Shown piece by piece: positions 10,262 through 24,500 of a stretch of DNA of 64,000 nt. This DNA comes from Linyphia triangularis (lineage: Eukaryota; Arthropoda; Arachnida; Araneae; Linyphiidae). Where the stretch lies: assembly GCA_963978545.1 (NCBI GenBank), contig OZ021727.1:56308487-56372486 (forward strand), read 5' to 3'. The notes beneath the pieces are model-generated. The model saw nothing but the letters and a program-made list of their open reading frames with translations, was not told the DNA's origin and searched no databases. Positions within the stretch are counted from its first letter, which is position 1. Each line of letters begins with the position of its first letter. A program made the position numbers and the translations under genes.

Positions 10262-12305
10262 ACAAGTAAATGTTTTATTGATAGACATATTTAATTCTAA
10301 TTTTAAAATTCCTTGAAGACACTAATGTGTACTTTAATGCCAAATTAATAAAATATTTGGTATAACCAACAGAGCAAACCATTTTGAACTTTTTTTGTGT
10401 CTGTATGGGATTAATAAAGTAAGTTAGTCGTAGTTACAACTTAAATTTAATAAAACATTACACTATTTACATAAATATATCAAGTAGTAAATCCTGCCTC
10501 CACACACAAGAGTACAAGGATTAGGAATGGAAGAAAAAAAAATTAGGAATTCACAGCTCCAAGTAATTGACGATATTGTATATTTACTAAATTGAAATTG
10601 TTTAAATATCTATGAAACTATACTTTTTGTCACACTTTAGATAACAACAGTAGCAAACTATTCACAATTTTGTTCACTGATAAATGATTTTCCTTTTGGC
10701 ATTTTAGAATGTTGATCAACATTTTATAAACTTTAGATGTTTAAGTAAACCTGTTCATGCACCAGTCATAGATTTGCATAGCACCCGTTTACAGCACACT
10801 ATCATTAATATAACAAGTGAGTAACATTTCATACATGTGTTATTTTGAAATAAAATAAGCTTATTCAAAAGACAATAGAGTAAATATGCAATGATAAAGT
10901 ACTAATAGAGTAAATGATAAAGTAAATCATTGTGTACTTAAGTGTTGCGTGAAATAATATTTATAAATTTCTTGAGAGTTTTTAAATATAAGTTGTATTT
11001 ATTACAAATATTAAATGAACAATAAATAGAATTCAGTAATGTTTATAAAAATATCACGATTTATTTTCATGTGACCAAAAAATGGGTATATCTAATAAAA
11101 GAAAAGAAAACATTAAAATAAAGTATTAGACCAAATAAGATGTTTGTTTTTTCATATTTGTCATAAATTTTTTAGTGCTTGCAGTAAAATGACTGATTTA
11201 CTAATTTGATTTTCATTCATTAACAATTTTTACTGTGAAAATACTACCTCTGGTCAGATTCTTCATGTACAATTTAATCAAAATGCTACTCAATTCAGAA
11301 TACAACAGCAAAATACTAAGCTAAATCATGCACAAAGCCAGGTTAACAAATTTCAATATTTACAAAAGCCAAACTTTTATTCATTTATATTGACTAGCAT
11401 AAAAAGAGAAATAAAGACCAGCAACAGCAAAAAAATTATATTTTGTGTTACAAGATCAATCAACAGCAAATTACATTTAAGTGCAAAATATGGACGAGAT
11501 TGAACTTCCTCCTAATTTGTAACAATTATTCTGATAGTCAATTTATATTTTTGAGGCAATTTTCAATCATAGTAAAGTTTTTAAACCATTTAGATTACAA
11601 TGCACACAAGTATAAAACATTTTTAAACATTTACTTACAAAATAAAATACATATCACAAACTTCTATACAAGTTATTTCAGGAAGTTACTCAGCAGTCCA
11701 ATTGTTCCATCAGCTTATTTTATATTCATTTTTTTTTTAATATTAAATAAGCTTATGAAATAAATGGAAAGATTACAATAATTAGGAATACAACTGACTG
11801 CAAGATTTAAAACATTGGATTAAACAGGTTATTTTCTGTTCTGCCATATTAAAATACAACATAACCAAGGAAGCTGCACAAGAACTATTGCAACACACAC
11901 CGAAGCCGACAACTTAACTCGGCTACACACAGACATCTTTCATTGCACTGCAAAATGGAAAGAATAAAAGTTCTACCAGAAATATGAAAACACCAATGCT
12001 ATTGCTATGAAGAAGTAAAACATACTGAACAGAAAGTCCATCCAAATTGCCCTGCGGACGGCTAGCTTAGAAAAATTGATTGTGCACCTTTACAGAGAAG
12101 TACAGTTCCATTCTTATTTCTCACATTATATTTCACATTCAGCTGTTGCCGGAAGGATACAAAGTTGCCAACATAGTGCTCTATCAAGTACACACTATAA
12201 ACACGTCACAACATCAATGATATCTTCGCTAGAAACGTGTGGGCATCTAATATGTCAAGATCAATCATGTCCACTTTTGTAGAAAAGATAGTTGACCGGT
12301 GTAGC
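10262..12305. other. Evi5 3' UTR and intergenic spacer
   Basis: Sequence downstream of the minus-strand Evi5 stop codon. The part from about 11880 to 12305 is visibly less AT-rich and is probably 3' UTR. Several TTTATT words (AATAAA on the minus strand), for example near 11376 and 11059, could be polyadenylation signals, but none can be chosen from sequence alone. Confidence 0.45.
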
Positions 12306-12554
12306 TCACTGGACATTCACCTCGTTTTTGAGCATTTCAAGATTACCCGGGGGGTGAATGTCTCTGGGTGACAGTCGGAGTTTGTAGACCTGTTCGAAGT
12401 TGCCTTCCTCGGTGGAAATATTGCTCCGACTTTGCTTCAGGGTTTCCAAAAAGTGGCTGATGTGTTTGAAACTTTTGTCATTGTGGTTGGCATCTGCATC
12501 CCCGTTTTCAACAGCAGAGTTTAGTTTTTTGTTTAGTTCTCTCTGCTCTGCCAG
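12306..12554 (-). CDS. Evi5: Evi5 coding exon 16 with stop
   Basis: Encodes LAEQRELNKKLNSAVENGD, SFKHISHFLETLKQSRSN and a C-terminal tail ending EMLKNEVNVQ before TGA. It closes the coiled coil and ends in a non-coiled tail of about 50 residues. Confidence 0.92.
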   Translation of the reverse strand: MAEQRELNKKLNSAVENGDADANHNDKSFKHISHFLETLKQSRSNISTEEGNFEQVYKLRLSPRDIHPPGNLEMLKNEVNVQ

Positions 12555-15500
12555 CTAAAATATTAGTTAAAGGAATTTTAGATTAATTAGAGATTATATA
12601 TTGAGGATGAAGAACGGAATATTTTTATAGTGGGGCTTCTAAAAAAAGTTAACACATTAATTGAATAAAGATATTCTGCAGAAACATAAACCCACAATTA
12701 GAAATTGATAAGAGAAAATTAAAATGAATGGAAATTTATTTACTAACATTGAATAATGAAACAAAAAATGAGCATTTTTACACTGAAGACACTATTTTTT
12801 TTAGATCTGGATCAATAAAATAAACTTAAAGTCAGAAGAAATATGATTTAAATAGTAAAATTAATCTCAGGTGTAGTTAGTAGAACTGTTTCAAGTAAGA
12901 AATTTAATGTTTTATAAGTTAATTATAAAACAATTGTATATATATTGTAAAATTTAATTAAAGGTTGGACCAAACTATACTTTTAAAGTAGTGTATTTAT
13001 ACATTGAAATGTTCTGGAAACAAACCATACTTACGTAGAATATTAATAGATAAGTATGCAAATAACTTTAATATTTGAAATGCAAAATCAGAAACTGAAA
13101 TATGAATCAGTTACTATAGTTTTCAGGCTAGTTTTCAATCATAATATTTTTTGCAAGAGAACTAAGACACAGCTATAAGAAAAAGATTGATAGAAAGCCT
13201 ATTAGTACAAAAAAGCCAGATTTGGAAAAACAATGGACATCACAAAGAATCGAAAAAGATGATTTTGAAATTTAAAATTATATATGTTATGTGTACTTAT
13301 TATAGTTTTGACTTTTTTCTTAACAGGACTTAAAACAGGAGAGTTTAAATATTGAGTTGTGTAAATTTGTAATTTTCGATTTCATAAATTGAAAATAGCT
13401 ATAGTTGAAAATTAGAGGCATAAGAAGTATATTGACATGAAACACTTAAATTTTTGTTGAACAAAATTGGTCAAAGAAAAGTAATATGACGCAACATCAT
13501 GCATTTGGGAAAAGTTTCATCTTACTTTGACTTGAAGTTCTGTAACTCTTTTGCACAATATTTTTACATCTTCATTTTCAGCTGCTATCTGTGCTTGGTT
13601 AATATCAGCCAACTCTTTAACCTAATAAATTGAAATGAAAGAATTGCTTTCTTCTCATTTCTCAAAGTATTATAAGGAAATTTAGTAGCTATTTAGGCTA
13701 TTTTGTAGCTTTATAACCGTTCTTTAATGTTTGTGAACTCATGTTATAATTTACAATAACTATTTTTGTATCTTAGAAGCATTAAAATTAGTGTATGTAG
13801 TGCTTTGTTTGAAAATGTTGAAATGTCACAAGAACACAAGTTTTGGTGTAAAAGTAAAAAAAAACACAACACACAGCATAAGTGTAAGCTAGCAGAATAG
13901 TGTCAGGAATTTAAAAGAAAGGAGATTAGAATTGTTGAAATAAGAGGTAAAAAGAATAAAGCTTTGAGAATTAATATTTGTTGAAAATATATGTATGAAT
14001 ATATAACATGTATGTTTAGTAAACATTTATAAAACAAACTCAGAAAAATAGCATGTAGGATTATATTTTCAGGTTGCCTGGTCCAGAACTTCACCTAAAT
14101 GTACATGACTGTCAAAAAGTTTAACCGTATCCGAGCATGCTGTACAATAGAAGTTATAGCATAGTGAATATTAACATTTATTTCTAAAAATTTATGAATA
14201 TTTAATTATATTAAAATAAAAAAAGCAGAAAATGTCAATGAATATTGTAATTAGATTTCAAGTACTGATTGATTTTTTTAATTATAATAACATGATGCAT
14301 AAAAAAATAAAATTCAGTTTGAAATTTACATAAAATTAAATTTAGTGGAATAGATCCACAGAAAAAAAATAGAAAACTATAGTTTTAGTTAATATACTTT
14401 CCATATATTTCTTTCAAAAGCTTAATGTATTTTATACAAAAATTTGAACTTTATAATATGTAAACTAAGAAAACATAGGTGTACAATTTCTACTTTATCA
14501 AGAGTGGAGAATACAAGACCTAAGCATATTTTAACTAACAAAAGAATCTTGCATAAATAAAAGCTGATTAATGATTTTAGAAAGAAAAATTATAAGAAAA
14601 AAAATAAGTAAAAGGTTATATTGATTCTAAAAAATAATTAATTTAAACTGCATGAACAATAACCAACATATAGTACACATGACAGAATACAATTATAAAA
14701 TGATAAACCAATACTATAAAATATGTTGCATAGCATACCTGATTTTCGAGAAGGGTAACTTTTTTCTTGAAATCAGATACTACATTTTTATGTTCAATGT
14801 CCATCTTCATATTCTTCAGCTCACTTTCATTTAACTGATAAAAAATATTCATTAATTAAACTACTTATGAATTATTAAAAGCCATCATAAATAGGATATA
14901 AAAAATTCATAAAATATAGTTTTAATTAAATTTTCAACTTTAAACTAAATGTAAAAATAATGGTTATCCTCAAACATACAATTTTTAAAATGTATGTTTA
15001 TGTCACAGTTTACACCAGATTTCAGGAAAAACAGTTTGGTGTAAAATTAGGTCATAAGCAAATTTATAAATGTTGATAACTACAAAATTGTAGTCCGATC
15101 TATATTCTTTTGAGAAAAACTAGCTTGAGCCAAGCCTCATTTTTGGCTAAAATAGTTTGACCCAAAATCTGGTTTAACCTGCAGCAGGAAGAACAAAAAT
15201 TACAGAAGGAATATTTTTTTTTTTTTTTTTTTTAAAGAGCAATTTTAAAGTTCAGTAGACAAGTTTAACTTAAAACTATCCAAACATTCAAAGAGTGCTT
15301 TAAATAACACTAGAATGTTACAAAATTTAAATTGTGTGTATTGTACATAAATATGTTTAATAAACAACAAGAATAACCTTTTTTTCTAAATAAGCAACTC
15401 GTTGCTGAAGTTCAGTTACATTTCCCTTCTTTTCTGAATTCTTCAACTCTTCATTGATATGATTAGCAGCTGAATTTCCAACGTATTTCTGAAAAAGAGT

Positions 15501-18500
15501 TTTATATTTTATTTACAAAATTTATTTTAATCTGCAAGTTTAAATTTAGAACATCCTATATCTATCACAGTGTACTACATATGTGTAAACAAGAAAAGAA
15601 TTATAAAATATTCAATAATATATTAAAGGCCAGTAAAACTGGTGATTTTACTTACTACAAGTTGGGATTGTAGGTCATTTATTTTTTGCAAGAGTTCTTT
15701 GATATGCAGTTGAGCTTCAGACTCTCTGAGCTTAACAGCAATAAGTTCCTCTTGAATAAGAATGATTGTATTTTCGGGATATGCTTCTTTTAAACATTGA
15801 TTTATCTGCACAAAAAAAATGAGATGATAAAAAAAAAAAAAAAAAAAATGAAATGTGTTTATTTGGATATAAAAATGCAAAATAAAGAATTGTTTTGGAT
15901 CATTCCTAGAGAAGAATATAAATATTTCTAATTTATAAGCCAGTTTAAAATTTCCCTGCACAAACATAAACATATGTGTAAACAAGAAAAAAAAAAATTT
16001 AAACTCACTGCTTCTAATTCTTTTATTCTATGTAAAAGGTCCTGCATTGTATCTTCTTTAGTGGCTTCTCTTAACTTGACAGATATTAGTTCTTGATGCA
16101 TAGATTGAATGAGATCCTCTGCTTGATTATCAAGGGATGAATGTTGAGAGTTTGCCTAAGGGCAAAAAGGATTTTAAATAAAACTTAAGAAAATTATTTT
16201 AACGAGCTTCCGAATACTTTATTCTTAACTTTACGAATTATTTAAATCATCAAAACTGCGCACAAAGTTAAATTTAGTGTACTTTAGACATTTTCTATAA
16301 ATACAGATTTTGTATTATTTCTTATAACACTATAAAAAAAATTTTATATAAAAAACATGAAAGATAAATAGTACTTATAGTTAGGCATCTCGAATAATTC
16401 AAATATAATAGGATAATAGAATAAGGGTAGAATTGAAAATTATTTATTTTGTAAAAGGAACTTAATAGTATGTATTAAGTAGTGAATCTAACATGAAAAA
16501 CAAATAACTTAAAACAAATACATCTAGTACTACTAATATAATTCATCAACAAACATTAATGTAATGGCATGTACTAACATCATCTAACTCTTTAATTTTC
16601 CTCTTTGATCTCTCCAACTCTTGCTCCATAAGCAAGTGCTGTTGTTTCAAGTTAGCCAGCTCTCTTCTAAGAGCATAGCTATCTTCTGCTTCTTGTGCTC
16701 TGGTCACCTGACCTTGGACTAGGCGATCGGCCAGCGACGCACTTTCCTAAGGAAATATTCAACATTAAAATTCTTCCAAGATATTGATTAGAATAAATGT
16801 ATCAAATAATTTCTGTTTTTATGAAGGGAAGAAAAATAAAAAAAACAAGTATACAATTTCTGATCAAGAGGTTCAAAATAGTTATTTCAATACGCTGGAA
16901 GGAAGAGGTAACTGAACAAAACTAAAACTAACTCCTTTTTAACTTAGTCAATTATGAATAAAATGTTAACTAATGTAATTCTTGTTTTTTTAGAATTTTA
17001 GCACTCTAATGTCTTTTAAAAACAATTGTATTACAAATTTTACAAGGGAAAGATATTTTTTTTTTTCAGTTATTCGTATTTCTATGTAATGAAATGGAAA
17101 TAATGAAATTGAAATTGGTAAAAAAAAAAAAAAAAATTAAATTAAAGAAGAAAAAAAAATAATGCAAAAATTTTTCTAAAAATATTGATGGAAAATGTAA
17201 TTTCTTGCCTTTATGGAATGAATTTTATCATTTTATTCTTAACAATAAAGAGAAAATTAAATTCTTTGATTCAAGTACAATTTTTCAAAAATTCCCAGAT
17301 AAACTGCTAATATTTTTTAGAGTTTTTGAATTTCCTAATAATTCCTTGTTTTCCTTGTTGCTAGGCACCCTGGTACACTATGTTTTAAATCACTAGGAAT
17401 GTACTACAGCAAATATATACTTTGTTTCTCACCACCATAGAGATGCAGCATAGCACATGATAGTTAGAATTTATATTACATTAAAATATAAGTTGTTTAC
17501 TAAACATAAAAAAAAAATGTGAAAGATCTAAAATTGCTCACACCAATCCATTTAGAATTATGAGTAATAAATTAATAAGAAAAATAAAAGATTATATCCT
17601 CCTTATAATGTATCATATAATGTGAAAACAGAAATTCTCCTCTTTTTTTTTATGTTAATTATATGGCAAGATTTGACTTTTCTACAAAAAATATATATTT
17701 ATTAAAAATATAAATTATTGTGAATATATTCTTAAATCTATTAATTGAATATTTAAATTTTATGATTATTTATATGAGTAAAATAAACATGGATATTTAT
17801 CAACTAATACACAATTACTTCAACTTCATTAAATAAAAGAGACACTAATATAATGTTAAATTAATAAATATGATATATTATAAACCATTACAATAGATAT
17901 TCATAAATCAAATTAAAAGTAAACAGAAAAAAATCCCATGAATAACAAAACGCAAAAATTGATAAAACAAAGTTTAACATTAATTACCAGTTCTAAATTT
18001 TCTATTCTCTGTCTAAGAAGCTTGTTTTCAGTTCTTAATCTCTGTAAAGTAATCAAATATTAAATTTATTGTACATTGTTATATTAAAATTTCACAAGAC
18101 AATTCTTATCGATGCTTAATACGGATAAATCAGACAATTTTAATAAGGACATGATTTTGAACAATCACAATAATTTGCTTTAATTTAAATACATAGTAAA
18201 AATCAAGCTAGAAGATAATTTTGTGTTAAAGTATCAATGATAAAGAATTAAAACATGTTTTTGTATCACCAATATTTTTGTTATTTATGCATTTTATTTG
18301 TAGAAACATTTTTACAGTTTGTAATCATTAAAATATCACAATACAGAAAGTACAATAAAAATTAAAATAATAATAATATTATTACAGTGCAATTGAAATA
18401 TTTAGTGATTCACAATCAATTGAAAAAATAAAATTTTTTAAAGTCAATCAACCAATGCTATATGATATTTTATAAAATTCAATGAAATGCGAATAAAACT

Positions 18501-21500
18501 TTTGATTTCACAAATACAAATGTACTTACTCTAAGCTCAACCATCTCTTCCTGTTCCTTGGCCTTGTATGAAGTATAGTCCTTCTCTAATCTAAAAATAA
18601 AATTTCATTTTTTAACAAACTACTTTTATAAAACATTCTGTTCATTAAATTTTATGATTTATGGTAGTTTACTTTTGAATTAATATGGAAATTTACAAGA
18701 GGTGAAACACATAAAAAAACATATATTTCATAATAAAAACAGAGTTTCCGAAAACAAAAATCTATTACTTTTTCATTTTCTTGGGACTATATTTCACTTG
18801 CATAGCTAAATTTATAAGATAATCTGGATCGGCTTCACATTTGGCAGGCATTTCTTTTTGAAAGTACTAAAAGATTTTAAACCAATTAAAATCATCATAA
18901 AGTAACATAACAAATAAAAATTATTATTTTATAATATGAATTTCAAAATTGATTCTACAACCTATAATTCAACATTTCAAAATTAACAGTGTATAAAAAA
19001 ATTCAAGGTAAGAAAACATATAATTTAGCTAAGTAAGATATTTTGTAAAATTCTTTACACAAATAATACTTTTTTTTAATATAAGAGGCTATACTAACCC
19101 TCAACATTCCTTCCATATCATGTTGAAGCAAATCCTCTTTACAATATTGCAAAATAGCAATTCCTATTCGAAAGATCATTTCCATTCCCTAGGGAGAATA
19201 AATATAAATATTATAATACAACTCACAAACTGCAGTAGATAAATACATAGAATTTGTTTGAGAAGTAATCTAAATTAATTACTTTAACTTTACTCATTGA
19301 ATTGATGGAAAAACATTTGTAAAATTTTTCAAAGAATGTTATCATTATTGTTAATTGATTAATTTCTGTAGCTTGGAGGCAAATTGCTATAAAGTCTGCA
19401 ATTAAAAGTAAAAGCATTTACAAACATAGTTTAATGATAGTCTCAAATATCTTTCAATGGAAATAATCACAAACATATACTTATAAAATGACTTCTGGCG
19501 TTAGGGAAGAAATACACAACTGAAAAGTGACAGAATAATTTAAATGCAATGTACAAGTTTTAATTTTATTTTACATTCAATTGACTAAAAAATTAGTTAC
19601 AATCAATTGCTGTTATTAACACTAACAACAACTTAAAATGTTAATTATTCATAACTAACCTATGAAAATACTTAAAAAGTATTACATACAAGCTAGAAAC
19701 AAAAAAAGAAATTCACGCAGAAAAATCTAATTCAAAAGGAATATTGACAATTCTTTACCTCAGACAAAAAGAGATCCATAACTCTGCAGGCTAGGTGTAA
19801 AGATAATGAAGAAGTAAATAATGTCAAAAACCAGGACGAAGCATACATGGACGTGTGAAAACTCTGGGCTTGGAAATGCATGTGAAGTTCTGGAATTTGT
19901 TCCTGATATAAAAAAGAGTGAATACTTTAAATGTTTTGAAATAAAATATGAGAACATAACACCAACATTTAAAAAAACATATCAAAATAAAATGGAAAGA
20001 TGATGAACATTAAAAATTAAAATGTAACTCATGCCAATAAGCATTAAATGTATTTGATGAACCTAATATTGCAGATAAGTTATTAAATGATTAAAGTAAT
20101 AATTATGCTACAGTTTATTTTCTGATTTAATTTAATTAATACAAAAATATCTACATTTAAAAATTTAATTAAATGGAATACATTTATTACACACCTGAAC
20201 AATACACTCCAGCTGATACATGCAAAGTCCTAGCTCAGCCATACTAGGTTTGTACATTTCTCTCAGTCGATAGTCCTCCATTAGTCTCACCATTACAACA
20301 AAAGCATCTTCTTCAGGCATCTAGAATTTAATTATGAAAAAGATGACATTATTTAGTAATTTTAAACAAAGATCGAATCAGTTATTGGTCAAATAATTAA
20401 ATTATACTCTATAAGTGGAAATAAAACTTTTCTTTATAATAGTGTAAATTTTATCCAAGACATTTAATTTATATTTTTGCTTTAAAAAACAGCTAATGTC
20501 TCTGAAAGGGATATTTTGATTCGGAAAATATTCTTTTCAAAGACATTATATTACATATAACAAAAAATAGAGTTATATAGGAATTTTATACTTTACACAA
20601 AGAGGATATAAATCCTAGGGCAAATAGCAATTCGGATACAAAGAAAAAAAAAAAAAAAGTATAATATATTTACTAATTTTTAACTAAAAGAGTTATAGTT
20701 GAACTCCTGAAAATACCCCATACACATTTCTCAAATGTAGCATTATATGATTATCGGTATTCATTAATTCAAACTTTTTTTTTCGAGCAAATCAAATGCA
20801 GTAAAATTTATCAGCTGTACACACACATCATATTATGATAAATAAATTTGATCTGAAGCAAAATAAAAAAGGAACAAATATTTTTATGACAAAACCCTTG
20901 ACAATTAGTCAAAAATTAATTTTGTATGTTCAAGATTTTAAACAAATTATTATTTCGGTTTGTTCATACCTGTAGTAACAGCAATCCAACAATGAAAGCG
21001 CTGCCTTGGCAATAACCAACTTCTCTATCATGCAAAGAGTAAGCTTTCATGACATTGAACAAACTTTCTTGACCTGGTCCGTCTTTCTCACGAAAGAATT
21101 CATGTTCGGGGTATGTTCGAGCAATGTCCCTGATAATGACCTTCTCACATGGAGACGCACTTTTAAGAAAGTCCGTATAAAGTTCACGGGCAGGACAGTT
21201 TTGGGCATTACACAGAAGTTGCCACACAATGTTTCGGATGTGGTTAGGTATCCCCCTTCTAACAAGATCCTGCAAAAATATTGACACAATTAAACAAACC
21301 TGAGCCTTAAAAATCGTGATACATCAATTTTAAGCACATATTGAAATTTTAATTAATGTTCAAATTATATTGCATACTTAAACTTCAGAGAAGACAACTT
21401 AAATTTTTTTTAGTATTTGGTTCCAGATTATTCAATTTTGTTAAATTTACTAAATGTCTTTAAAAATGCATGTATTTATTAGTGATATATATATAAAGAG

Positions 21501-24500
21501 AGGAGATAGCCATAATATATAGATAAATCAAAACAACTCCATAAAAATACTACACCTACCCAAAAGTCAAAAAGCTCAACATTTAACAAAAACTTTTTGC
21601 AACATAATTTTTAATTCGACAACTCGTTTTCATGATATGGATGCACTATAAGAACATGGTGATTTATGGTAAATTTTCTTGGCTTTATTTGAAGGATATC
21701 GAAAACTTTTGCACAGCTTTATTTGAAGGAATCACACTTTTCAATAGCTTTATAGCAGCCATAATTAGTTTTCAGTTGTTTTATTTTAACTGCAAAAAAA
21801 AAATCACTAGGTCCCTATATGTCCATTGTACCGGTTTAATCTCACTTTTTCAACAGTTTTATAGCAGCCATAATCAGTCTTCAGTTGTTTTATTTTAGCT
21901 GTAAACAGAAATACCAACACAAAAAATCACCTGGTCTCTATGTCAATTGTACTAATATTTTCCAACTAAATATCGGCAAATTAGCAAAAGAAATTTACCA
22001 CCAATTACAGACTTGAATCTATGTTTCAAATTACAGAGATGAGTTTTTTTCCGCCAAGTGGCGGAATACTTTTTTTTTTCTAAAAAATTAAAAAAGCGGA
22101 ATTAAAAAAGAAAGTTCCGCTTTTCTATAATTCCTGAAAAAAATCCGTTTTTCCCGCTTTTTCTATCCCACGGGAAAATCACTTTTTTTCTAAGGCCGAA
22201 TCGCGAAGTAGCTTCACCTTCCGCCTGATCGGAAAATCTACCGCTCAGGGGTCGCATCGCATTCCTGCACCAAATACAAAAATCTACTGAAATGCATTTT
22301 TTTAGTCAGATTGGCGCTTAAACTCGCATTTTATACTTTTTCAATAGAACCGAAATTTGAACCGATTTTTTTCTCTTCTCAAAATGTAATTCACGCGATT
22401 AACGTATATTAATAAAGCGCTTGCTTTCAAGTCTGACATCCACGGAACTATCGTTTATTTACGTTGGTATGTGATGCTCGTTTTCTCTAATCGTTACGCT
22501 GTTCTAACGTCTGCTATTGCCTAGATTTGTGTGGCTTCGACGTGCGTTATTCCTGGGATTTAGATTATTGTCGTGGCCATTTTCGCGGAGTATTACGCAG
22601 ATATAACAGCGCTATTGCTGAAAATTGTTCCGGTGTATTCAGAGCTAACGCTGACATTTACGTTTATGTGATGGTAATTTTTTGCTGAATTCTACCCTGT
22701 TGTAAAATCTGAGATTTGCGCCGATGTTACCGAAAGAATGTCGATATTACAGTGGTGAATTGCGCCATCGACGAGATTTATGTTGTTGTGATGGTAATTT
22801 TCGTCAAGTGTTACGCCGATACAATAGCACTATTGTTGAGAGTTGCTCCGGTATATTTTAGACTCCAATTTTGATATTTCTGTTGGCGCGAGAGTAATTT
22901 TTGCCGAAAGCCATACATCTGATATTACCGAAATTTCCACTAGTATTGTCAAGTAAATATCGAAATTACCGAGATTTGTGCCAATATTGTGGACGCTATC
23001 GCCGATATACACGTTGTTGTGATGCTCATTTTTGCCGATACCTAGATTTTCGCCGGTAATGTAAGCGATATTGCTTATTACTTTCATTAGAGTGATGCTC
23101 ATTTTCACCGAGATTTACGCTAATACAATACCAGCTATTACCGAGATTTTTAACGCCGTTTTGTAGCCATTCGTCTAGACTTCCGTTAATGCGATAGCCG
23201 TGATTAGTGCCTGTTTTAAGATCGATTTTGCTGTTTGATTTGAATCTATGCAGAATTACTCAAATTTTTATATCATTTTGTAAAAAAAAAAAAACAAGCT
23301 TAATGATAGGAATAAAAATTTAAATCGAAAGATTTTTGGTATTTAAAATGTAGATTAAAAATTTAGAAAACTATAAGTTTAATTAAATTAAGCCTGTTTG
23401 TCAATATGGTATAATTGCTGAAAGTTGTTTGACTTGAGGAAATTTTGAAGTTTTTGCCTATTTTCATCGCTTTCACAAGAATTTTTTTTTTTGCTTTGGA
23501 GCTATACCATGCCTGATGACAGCACTAAGTGTATCCCTATATCTAGGTGTCACTATTTTGAACCATTTTTGCTCACGGATAGACAGAGACGGTGCAGTGC
23601 TATAAATGCACATGGAAAACCACAATTTTTTAGCTTAAAATGTATTTTACGTAACATTTTTGAATTTTTGTTTTCAGCTTTTTGATTTTATACCGAACTC
23701 ATCCCTGAAATTAGCCAGTTCTCATGCAGCAAAAGCAACTGATATGCATTTATAAAATTATAGGTAGTATTCGACTCATGATTCAAACAATTAAGTGTAT
23801 GTTTTAGTTTCAACTGATTGTTAAAAATGAAGTATGAGTACAAACAGGCTTTAGTGACAGTGAAAATTTTGCTGATATGTTTCAATGAAAAAAACATCAG
23901 AATATAACCCATTTGCTATTCTCAATCAAATTTAACACCATCTAGACAACGCAATGGAGTGCTTTAAAAAGCAATGCGTAAACGAACGTTTTCCGAGAGT
24001 AGTTAGAAAATGACAGTCCGGGGCCATGGCGGAGCAGCGGAGCAGGGACGGGGGACGATGACGTCACCGGAAGGGGGCGTGACCGGATATGACGTCACAG
24101 GAAGTGATATCACCGGATATGACGTGACCGGAAATCACGTGACCGGAAGTGGAGTTGTTCCCCTCCTGCTGCTGTTTTAGTTTCATTATAAGCTGTTTGT
24201 GTATGACGTCACAGTAGGTATGACGTCATAATGTGTTTTATATTAAAGTTTAGAGCGATGGCAACACTTTTTTTAGTTTCGGTTTATCTAGCAGACGGAG
24301 TTGAGTTGTTCTAGGACTGCTTCTTAGCGAATAAGTTAGAATGATAGGTTTTTATTGCGTGACGTCACAGTAGATGACGTCATAATGTGTTTTATATCAA
24401 AGTTTTGAGCGGTGGCAACACTTTTTAGTTTCGATTTACCTTTAGGATGGAGTTGAGTTGTTCTAGGACTGCTTCTTAGTGAATAAGTTAGAGTGATAGG

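Noticed and set aside
21006..21289. Other-frame ORFs of 92 and 80 codons over Evi5 exon 3
   Set aside because: Shadows of the TBC exon; the real frame carries the IIRDIARTYPEH and YCQGS motifs.
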